Below are positions 46,830-55,752 of a stretch of 64,000 nt of DNA, in pieces. This DNA comes from Blasia pusilla (lineage: Eukaryota; Marchantiophyta; Marchantiopsida; Blasiales), in assembly GCA_050084515.1 (NCBI GenBank), contig CM114275.1, forward strand, positions 21,886,001 through 21,950,000, in the 5' to 3' direction. Made by a program: the position numbers and the translations under genes. Within the stretch, counting starts at the first letter, position 1. Every line of letters starts with the position of its first letter. The notes under the pieces are model-generated. The model was not told the origin of the DNA. It saw nothing but the letters and a program-made list of their open reading frames with translations, and ran no database searches.

Positions 46830-47555
46830 TTAATCCCGAGTAGGTACAGATTGGCCCTCTGGAATTATATGACGACGGCAATACACAAGTCGCCACTCAC
46901 CAAAATTCCACCTGCCATTAACATCACAGCCTTTATGCAGGTGTCTCTTGCCTCCTGGGGTTTGATCATAACACCAAGCACGGGGGCATCTACGACACTG
47001 CACTAAGTCATATATACCCGCCTGATATATCTTGCACGCATCACAATAGTGACGCGAGCAGATGAGTGCATCGGGAGAAACAAGATGGCTTTGCATTGTG
47101 TGAGCCTCGAGGTGAGCCTGCGAGAGTCCTCCGACAAGCAAGCGGGTCTTCACACATCCCGGGTGATAAAAGGAATAACAATCCGGGTGAGCACACTTGA
47201 TGAGTCGTGTCTCAAACTCAGTATGCCCAACAACACGACCAACCAGCCCACAAGAGAAACAAATGGCTCTGTCATCAACACATAGGTCACATATCCAAGG
47301 TCCACTCCAATCGTGATTTCTAGGCAGCACAACAGGGATGCACGTCTTACCCTTGCCACTATCTGGGTTGGTGGGCATGCTACCTCCAATCCAATGAAAA
47401 TGGTGACCACAAGCACCATCACAAAATATAACATCACCTCCCTCATCACAAGAAAAGCAGCATGGGGGATCCATCCGGTGATGCTCAGCATATGAGTATT
47501 GATCTAATAGGGGAACATTCGCCATTGTGTATGTGTGTACGCAATTCTTACCCAC
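46830..47555 (-). CDS. EDM2-like PHD/zinc-finger protein (fragment or transposon-borne)
   Basis: An intact frame of 241 codons. From the N terminus: a PHD-like finger CCFSCDEGGDVIFCDGACGHH; a linker ending WICDLCVDD; a second finger CFSCGLVGRV..LIKCAHPDCYSFYHPGC; a third cluster CSRHYCDACK..LVQCRRCPRAWCYD, followed by His/Cys residues. The series and spacing resemble the fingers of plant EDM2 and its relatives, nuclear chromatin readers linked to H3K9 methylation and to transposon-dependent transcript control. It is far shorter than EDM2 and lacks its downstream region. It lies 270 bases upstream of, and on the same strand as, the transposase frame, so it could be a transposon cargo gene, an exon of a larger transposon protein, or a nearby host fragment. 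The start may be later than 47,555, at the Met within the first 20 codons. Confidence 0.6.
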   Translation of the reverse strand: MGKNCVHTYTMANVPLLDQYSYAEHHRMDPPCCFSCDEGGDVIFCDGACGHHFHWIGGSMPTNPDSGKGKTCIPVVLPRNHDWSGPWICDLCVDDRAICFSCGLVGRVVGHTEFETRLIKCAHPDCYSFYHPGCVKTRLLVGGLSQAHLEAHTMQSHLVSPDALICSRHYCDACKIYQAGIYDLVQCRRCPRAWCYDQTPGGKRHLHKGCDVNGRWNFGEWRLVYCRRHIIPEGQSVPTRD

Positions 47556-47614
47556 GGCAGAGAACAGTCACCCACGATGACTCTCTATGATGCGCAAAAA
47601 GGACCAGCAATCCA

Positions 47615-47812
47615 CTAGTTGTCAAATCCAATGGCCTCCAATAGGGCAGTCACTTCCCTATGGTCTCCTTCAATACGCCCTGCACAAATAGAATGCCAGC
47701 ATGTGCAATCAGATTTATGCTGACAAGTTTTGGTAACACCAAAACTATTCAACACATTCACTAGCCTATATGCACAAACCCCGTTTAGTAACACACCAGA
47801 ATTGTTCACCAC
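47615..47812 (-). CDS. Small Cys/His-containing ORF, possible upstream exon
   Basis: About 65 codons ending TAG, with CQHKSDCTCWHSIC and then REVTALLEAIGFDN. It is on the same strand as the EDM2-like frame and 60 bases upstream of it, in another frame. It contains CAG|GGCGTATTG, so its second half could be an exon. No family recognised; whether it belongs to the transposon is unknown. Confidence 0.3.
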   Translation of the reverse strand: MVNNSGVLLNGVCAYRLVNVLNSFGVTKTCQHKSDCTCWHSICAGRIEGDHREVTALLEAIGFDN

Positions 47813-47959
47813 ATTCAGAGCCTACTTGATCACATAAGGCACAGACTAGAGGGAAGTTTCAATCTACATCTACTGAGTATGAAAGAAACAGTCCCCAGAG
47901 GAATCCCAAAGTTCATCTAATCTCTAGCACAATTCTATGGGACACCTCAACAATTTTCA

Positions 47960-48770
47960 TTTACTGCAAATCCAGAAGAGTGCTGGTGTAAGAGATACTT
48001 GCACCCAAGGTGTAAGAGAGGAAGATCATGTTGAAAATGGTCAGCCTAGAAGTGCAGCCAAGCAAGTTATTCGAGCACATGAGTCCACATAGGGAGTGAT
48101 CAAGGAGATCTCGGAGCAAAGGAAATCTGGAAAAATTTCCAAACCTGTAGAAAGGTTGGGGATAAATGAAGCTCATGCTATTGAAGAAGGAGTTGTAGAG
48201 CCCAACTCTTTGAGTGAGGCTATGAGCAGGAATGATTCGAAATAGTGGGAGCAGGCTATGGCAGAAGAAAAGGTCTCATTAGAGAAAAATGAGACATGGG
48301 AGTTGGTAGATTTTCCACCTGGTAGAAAGACCATTGGTTGGTGTCAGAGCAGATTTAGCATACCCAGTTGGTGTCTTAGCCAGGTACACCAAAAAACCTA
48401 CAATAGAACATTGGAAATGTCTGAAGAGAGTATTCAGATATTTGCGTGGCACAACAAGAACATACTTGGAATACAGGCATCAAGAAAATGGACCAATCTT
48501 GGAAGGGTTCGGATGCAAGTTGGGGAGATGATACTGATGAAAAAAGATCAACAAGTGGATATGTCTTCTTGTTAAGTGGAGGGGTGATCAGCTGGAGCAG
48601 TAAGAAACAAAGAACTATTGCACTCTCTACAACTGAGGCAGAGTACATGGCGCTTTCTCTTGCTGCTCAGGAGGTGATCTGGTTGACGAGCTTATTGAAT
48701 GATCTTGGATATGAACATGTGACTCCTATATTCATTCATTCTTTCTCTCTCTTCACAAACCCAAAGCTGC
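47960..48770 (+). pseudogene. Ty1/copia pol remnant (RT start and RNase H)
   Basis: Plus strand: EKVSLEKNETWELVDFPPGRK, the start of a copia RT, jumps directly to the end of RT (DLAYPVGVLARYTKKPTIEHW, KRVFRYLRGTTRTYLEY) and then to RNase H (GGVISWSSKKQRTIALSTTE, AEYMALSLAAQEVIWL). About 200 residues of RT including the catalytic YVDD are deleted. Frames differ between parts. Confidence 0.8.
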
Positions 48771-49602
48771 CACACTGGTAAGGACACTGCTCTCTCAGTA
48801 GAGCGACACTGAGGTGCAAATAGGATTGTCGAACAGCTGATGATAATCTTGACAGATCGGGAAAATCACTTATCGAGCTGGACAAGTGGTACACTACAGA
48901 GTAACGGTGAAAGTCGGCCTAGTTATCTCAGCACTCCTAAAATAGGACCGGTCCAGTTTTCCATCACTAAGCCATTCCTACGCGCAGTGACCTATTAATT
49001 ACATTTACGTGGTTGTTCAGAACATCTAACAGATCGTCTGCACGTTCATGGTGACAGCATCACCAAAGCTACCGAAGCGAATGGTACTGATGGTGTAAAA
49101 CTTCAAACAGTAACAAATAGATGAGGATAAAAATACTAAGGGTTGAGATGTGCAAATTCATGTCACCCACCTACCAAGTTGTACACATAAATATCAGAGT
49201 AGAAAAACATCTTCATGTGAGACGGCTTGTAACCAACTTTCCTTTCTCAGTGAGAAATTTAAGTTGGACCATGCACATAAATGAAGTGGAGGACGGGCAC
49301 CAATCTTGCTTCATCAAGCTTTACGCATGAAATCAGTACAAAAGATGAACAGTCATGCAAAATGTGGTTCATACTTTGACTGGTTCCAAAGTCACACTCA
49401 AAATGGGAATATGTGATCTGGAACGCTCAGATCCACTGAGTTGGTTCACCTGAAGTTCCAAAACTGCAAAACGATTTGTATCTACTAGGGCAAAATAGGA
49501 ACAGAGATCCTACAGGGTACAAGTTTCTGATCTTACATGATTATTGGGTTACTATCCATTGTGATGCTCTGCATTGGTCATGGTCTCTTGTGAACGAAAA
49601 TC
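48771..49602. other. Intergenic, nothing recognised
   Basis: No coding, RNA or repeat feature is supported. It probably includes the 3' untranslated region of the minus-strand gene ending at 49,603. Confidence 0.35.
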
Positions 49603-50762
49603 TCATCCATTCTGACTTGTCACCCGGGTATTAGGATCTTGAGCAGGAAGAGCAAGCAGTGGGGCATCTAGTGAACGAATTTCACTGTCCGAGTCATTTA
49701 CAGCTGGAAGATTGAGTGGTGGCAAGCGCATCATAGCGTCTGAGCTACTCTCTGCTGGAAGGCAAAGTTGAGGTAAATTTGGTGCATGCTCATCTCTGAT
49801 GGCACTCATTGCCGCATGAAAATCACTATTTGTGTAATCCAGTGGAGTAGGAGCACTATGGGTGTAAAGAAGAGGACTTTGCAAACTTGCTGCATCATCT
49901 TCTGCACTAAAGGCAGAACGTCCTATATCTTGTAAGTAGCCAGCACAATGTGCTAACAAACTATCATTCAGATCAATCAAATCTGGCTCCTGTCGGGACA
50001 GATGACTTGGTAAGCTTGATGCATATCGTGTTCCAGAGTTGGTGAGCATAGGTGGTACACCAAAGGAAAACAGTGGATTAATGTCATCGTCCTGCTTCCA
50101 TGGCAATCGCAAACTCTGCAATAACGTGGAGTGCTCTTAAAGTTAAAACAAACAAGTGGCGTCATATTCACAAAGTTAGCAATGCAGTGCCACAAGACCC
50201 AGAACTTAGAAGTCACTCCTCTCGTTTTCTTCATGTTTCCAATCCTAAGTACTGCAGTCTAAAGCCACAAAGAACCTACCGATTGAAGAGCACCGATCCT
50301 CTGAGCTGTGCAAACTTTCAATGCCAACACCGACAAGGTGAAAGTTGCAGTGACAACAAAAAATAACCCCGTGAATCCCACGGAGAAGACCCTGCCCAAT
50401 TACAACCAAACTTCAGACATGTGCCTACAAGTGAAGTTTCGCCAGCAAACGGTCTCATCTAGTTGATAGGACTTGTGCCCAAAGATGAGCGACGTCTAAA
50501 TTCCGACAGCGGCAAGAATGATTTCTGCAGTACTAGTCACTTGCCCAAGGCCAGAAAAATGGTAGTACATCTTCGGGCATGTAAAGGTGGTGGTGCAAAA
50601 GGCGGAGCGTACGCGAGAAGTCTGGTGCAGGAGATCTCAATTTTCGCCACCTCAGCTACCGGAGGAACCAGTTCCTATCCTCCATGAGTGGCCGGCAGTC
50701 AACTGCACATCGTTGGGAGAAATTGCTTCTAGTGGAGAGATACTTTCAGATTGCGCGGCCAT
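49603..50762 (-). CDS. Probable single-pass membrane protein, unknown function (spliced)
   Basis: The last exon (50,115-49,603) is open for 170 codons, begins directly after ATTGCAG and has an Asp/Ser/Leu/Pro-rich, low-complexity composition typical of a cytosolic tail (DLIDLNDSLLAHCAGYLQ, repeated LPAVN/LPAQD/LPAES). The exon before it (50,391-50,280) is bounded by GGGCAG and GGTAGG, is phase-compatible and encodes a hydrophobic helix of about 20 residues (GLFFVVTATFTLSVLALK). A possible first exon starts at ATG 50,762 (MAAQSESISPLEAIS) and ends at a GT near 50,670. Its phase does not join directly to the helix exon, so another small exon or a different boundary is needed. No family is recognised. 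Confidence 0.45.
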
Positions 50763-51825
50763 TTCTCTCGGGAGCGTTCTTTCAAGGGAAAGCAGGGCAG
50801 CTGGCCGTTCCGAACTTCTGGTTGATGATCCAACCGTCTTACTATCGGCAGTAGTGGACTAAGAATTGTTGTAGTGGACTAAGATTACCTCCAACGGATT
50901 AGAAGAGACCACCTCTCGAATGCCACAGGAGACGAATTATCTTCTCTTGTCGAGGATAAGATGTGGAAAAGATATATGCATCAAAGGTGTGTTGGACTAG
51001 ATTGGATCGAACCGACCTAGATCTACTCGACTTGACGCATTGAATCTGTCCTGAGCGACCATGGCACAAGCGATGGAGAAATCTCTCCTCAATCGACCAT
51101 ATCAAAACAAAATAGAGACATGAGTGTAACCGATGAGCAAGAATACGAGCCACACCCACCTGATCGCGGTTTGTTGCAGATCTCAGAGCTTGGCTTTACT
51201 TCCTCATCAACGATTCTGCTAGAATGTTTCTTCTCCTTCTCTGAGTGATTGGCACTTAGGTAGAGCTCTACTAAGACAACATTGGAAACGTAAATGTGAG
51301 TTGAGCACTCTCCAACACCATTTCCAAATCAAAATCAGCGGGCCCCAAAAGATTGATGCAGGGAGCAATGTTGAAGCTTACCAGGTGAGAGTATGGAGCT
51401 GCCCTCATGCAAAACCGTTGCCTTGCAAAAAAAATCACTGAGCACCTTCAATCTCTATTGGCAACCGGAACACTGGAGAGAGAGATTTCAACAGCGCAAG
51501 GCAAAGCACATCTCCAAACTGAAGGACAAGAGAGTGAGAAATTTCAGCCGCACTAAGCAAAGAGAGCTCCAAACAAGGCTCCAAAGCGTGGCCGCATCCC
51601 ACGTTAGAACGAGAGACTAGATTTGAACGAGGCTCCAAAGCGCGGCCGCACTATGCGACTAGAAGAAGACAATAGATCCGTTTGATCTACGGCTTGGATG
51701 TGTCGGGAAGAAAAAAAGCAGAGTACTTAACATTTTAAAGCGGGAATTTCGAACCAAAAAAACCTACAAATCCCAATGTTCCAAAGCCACATACCTTGCC
51801 ACATCAAATTCAACGTGTCACATAA
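50763..51825. other. Intergenic, nothing firmly recognised
   Basis: Several short frames exist, but none has domain motifs, a signal peptide or splice support. The upstream region of the minus-strand membrane-protein gene lies here. Confidence 0.35.
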
Positions 51826-51829
51826 GCTA

Positions 51830-52945
51830 GGGATTAAAAAACCATCCAATTTTTTCCAACCAAAAAATCAATCCAAGCCAAAAAAACCAAGAAAGTTTCT
51901 CAAAGAAGCAATCCAAGCCTAGGAACATAGAGACTTCAAATGACCGCCCATACATGGAGATTAAAGTCATAAACCCTAAAAATCGTCTCCCTTTTTGTTT
52001 AAGTATGGGAGCCATAATGGCACATCTGAACCGTTGAAGTTTGCAAGGAATTTAATTCAAAAGCATCTCCAATGTTTCCACACAATCCAATGGTTGGAAC
52101 AAAAGAGAATTCAATATGAACATGAAAATGAAACAAAGACTTTGAACATTCCTATTCGTAGCCCTCCTCTTCCTTCTTGACCCCTCGTTTTCTCCCCTTC
52201 CCCTCAACCAGGGTTCCTAAAATCATGAAACTTATCCCAAAGAGGCACTTCAAGCCCAGGAACACATGGAAAAAATCAAAACTTCAAATGAGCATCCACA
52301 CATGAAAATAAAAATTTTAAACCCTAAAAATGGTATCCTATTTTGTTTTTGAGCATGGAAGCAAAAAACGTAGATCTGAACCACTGAAGATTGCAAGGGA
52401 TGTAATATCAAGGTATTTGCCAAGTGTCAACACCATCCAATGGTTGAAAAAAAAATCTCAATGTGAACATGAAAATGAAACAAAGACTTGGAACATTCCT
52501 ACTCAAAGCACTCCTCTTCCTTCTTGACCCCTCTTTTACTTCCCTCTCCCTCAACCAGGGTTCCAAAAATCATGAAACTTTTCTCAAAGAGGAAATCCAA
52601 GCCTAGGAACATAGGGAAAAAATCAAAACTTCAAATAAATACCCACACATGAAAATAAAAATTTTAAACCCTAAAAACGGTCTTCAACGCCATCCAATGG
52701 TTGCAAAAAAACATACCTCAATATGAACATGAAAATGAAATAAAGACTTGGAACATTCCTACTCGAAGCCCTCCTCTTCCTTCTTGATATCTGTTTTTCT
52801 CCCCTCCTCCTCAACCATGGTTCCAAAAATCATGAAACTTTTCCCAAAGAGGCACTCCAAACCCACGAACACATGGAAAAAACCAAAACTTCAAATGAAC
52901 ATCCACACATGGAAAAAAAATCGTAAAGCCTAAATTTTGTCTCCT
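51830..52945. repeat. Tandem repeat, period about 348 bp, about three units
   Basis: The landmark AAACCCTAAAAA recurs at about 51,971, 52,319 and 52,668, each followed by blocks such as CATCCAATGGTTG, AATATGAACATGAAAATGAAA, GGAACATTCCTA, CCTCCTCTTCCTTCTTGA, AAAATCATGAAACTT and AATCAAAACTTCAAAT. The third unit lacks about 95 bases between the landmark and CATCCAATGG. Divergence between units suggests an old array. No coding potential. Confidence 0.85.
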
Positions 52946-54243
52946 ATTTTTTTATCTGCTCCTTACTTTCTTGAACAGCTTCCATGTACAAACGAAGAAT
53001 TAATCATGCTCTATTTTTATTATAAGCGTTTTGATATATTAAAAATACCCTTAAGTTCTTCCACAAAACTTTATAAGTCTTCCGCGAAATCGAATTTAAA
53101 AACCCTATACTTTGTCGTACGTGATGGGTCTCTTCCGTGGAAGTGAGACCCCCGAGAGTTCCCATCTTGACTCCCCGTTTGACGCCTCATAGTTGTCTCG
53201 CCGCCTTTTGCGTTTTTGACTAATCTAACGGCGTCTCGCTCATCTTGACAACTCACATGTTCTTTGCTTTTTGCTCTTGATTTGGCGCTTGGCTCCAAGG
53301 CCTTAAACCTTGTTTGCTTTGCCTTTATTCCCACAAATAGTTACGCCCCTTTTTCACCAAAGGCTGCTTATGAGACACATGCATGTCTCACTTAGTATTA
53401 GTCCCGTGACTAGTTCATGTAAGTTTTGACTTTGGTGGGTCGCATTAAAAACATTCCTCTTTTGACCTGCAATCATGACTGATTTCCCAGATTCCCTCTA
53501 ACATAGAGGTCACGACACCTTACCTCTTGGAAAATATTTCTTGAGAAAAATTTCTATATTATTCTAATAAGTTTCTAAACTATGACAACTTTTGAGTAAA
53601 AGTATGAATTATCCTCAAATTTGACATCTATATGAAGAAGGCTAAAATTACGAAGAAGCCTATGATGCATTATACACTAAGGTTAGATGTTACTTGATCT
53701 CCATCGCTCAAGAGTGAGCGGCTTAAGATGAACCTTGGTATGATCAAGAAATTCTAACGCATGAGGGATTCGACTCGATGTGGGATTAGAACACTTGCAT
53801 TTGGCTAGGACTTCTTTCACTCCCTCCAAGGCGAAGAATTGCTCCTCTCTAGATCATCAATTTGACATTACTTACAAGTAATGATACCCTAAGGAGAATC
53901 CTCTCCTCAAAATACCTATATTGAAAAAAAACAGACAATCTTTTACTTACCATACCATTCGTTGGATTCTCTAACTTGTCATTATAACATGTCTAACTTG
54001 TCTCTTGGTGTCATTATACTGTGGATCTCACATTGGTTGATCACATAGAAAACGAAGAATTCACTTTTTCCCCTCAACATTAAAGTCTACTCGAATCGAA
54101 GTGGAGGATCCAAAATAGCTTCAATGGCATCGGGAAATAGCTAAAATTAGTGAAGAAGAATGTAACAAAGTGGACAGAATCATTTACAGTCAGACTTTGT
54201 AAAGTTTATACTAACACTGATGTTTTCATATAGTATATACACA
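52946..54243. other. AT-rich intergenic DNA, nothing recognised
   Basis: No gene, RNA gene or clear repeat is supported before the tRNA genes. Confidence 0.35.
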
Positions 54244-54314
54244 GCATCGGTGGTCTAGGGGTAGAATAGTTCCCTGCCACGGAACAGACCCGGGTTCGAT
54301 TCCCGGCCGATGCA
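54244..54314 (+). tRNA. tRNA-Gly (GCC)
   Basis: A complete 71-base cloverleaf without intron. The acceptor GCATCGG pairs perfectly with CCGATGC; anticodon stem GTTCC/GGAAC with loop CTGCCAC gives anticodon GCC; T arm CCCGGGTTCGATTCCCGG is intact and contains a B box. Discriminator A. Likely functional. Confidence 0.95.
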
Positions 54315-54464
54315 TATTTTAACGATAGACGACAAAAGTCCCAGACACTTCACCCTTTTACCTCACGTACTCTGACAGGTCCACTACACGTACAAGTTCC
54401 ATCCTAGACATGTATGCATTGAGAGTTTGAATAAATTTGGACTCCGCGGGCTGCTTGGCAAGAA

Positions 54465-54535
54465 GCATCGGTGGTCTAGGGGTAGAATAGTAGCCTGCCA
54501 CGGAACAGACCCGGGTTCGATTCCCGGCCAATGCA
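54465..54535 (+). tRNA. tRNA-Gly (GCC), second copy with stem mismatches
   Basis: Nearly identical to the gene 220 bases upstream, but the anticodon stem reads GTAGC against GGAAC (two mismatches), and the acceptor has CCAATGC in place of CCGATGC (one C-A mismatch). The anticodon and T arm are intact. Possibly a decaying copy. Confidence 0.75.
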
Positions 54536-55066
54536 GGACTTACGTGTGCCTCCTTCTGCTAAGTCCATTCCCTTTACCGATACTTTCCTGCTCCATTTTC
54601 TTACAGTACAAAGATAATACCTGCCTTTTCAAATACAGATTCCGTACCATTCCATTCACAGTGGGACGCAAATCCAATCACAAGTTGAAGAGGAAATAGT
54701 CGAGATGTGTAAAATTTAAGTGTGCGCTTTTGTTAAAACATTGCTCGTCCGACAAGTTCCAGACCATTGTCAAGGACTTTCACGGGCCTAATCTATGACT
54801 TGAGGCTTTCAGAGAAGAACCCTTTTCTGCTCAGAGCGCGGAAAGTTTCCCTACGGACTTTCCAAATCGATGAAGTGATGGTCCAGCTTACACTTACATG
54901 TACCCCGCCCTCGGCTTGCCCTGCTCGTGAGAAGCTCGCACCAAAACGATGTCCCTTTTGACTCTACCGATTATAATAAGCCTTCACTTCGGAGCAAGAA
55001 GTCCAACTAAGAGTTCCTTGTCCCGTTCAATTCTGCATTGCAAGAAGATGCAGGCGAGTTCCTCCT

Positions 55067-55720
55067 TCAGAGACTGAAGGGTGATCCGAAACAATTGTAA
55101 ATAGAGGCGACACCAACTAGGAGAGCCCACCCAAGACTGGAACCAAGTGAGGGCGGTAGTATTGGTGAGCCAGTGGAGCCTGCTCCTGGACCACTTGGAG
55201 AACCTGCACGAGATATTGAGGTTAGTGCCTGATGAAGAAGTAGTAACTTCTAAAAAGGGGATTCCAAACGTTGCATGCAGGTGTTGCACTTCAGACATCG
55301 GCAACCACATTAATAATTTCTATGCAACCTTAAAGGTAAGCCATCTGATGAAGTATGTTGCATACCAGACGTGATAACAGCTTATCCAGCGAATTCTAAG
55401 ATCTAGAGTTGCACGAGGGTCCGGAAACTCACCAGTCGCTGGAGCTCCACGGCCTGCGAAATCAATTTCCTTCGTTAGAGTGATTCATGAAGGATTAGAA
55501 CAACGACGTAACACTAACAAAGGGAAGTCACCAACTAGACGATCAGAAATGTGAGTCGGTTCACACACGAGCTCACACACTTGTGACACCCTCCAGATCA
55601 TTCAATAATAGATTCACTCAGGAAATGAAAATCATCCAGTTTAGTTAGACAACTCGCATTTCATGAACCAACCAGGGATGTCTAGGGTGTGGTGACCTTC
55701 AAGCTGACGGAAATGATTAA

Positions 55721-55752
<32 letters not shown>

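Noticed and set aside
51393-51620. Basic plus-strand frame with RTKQRELQTRL
   Set aside because: Low support: no recognisable domain, no splice signals and no matching neighbour.
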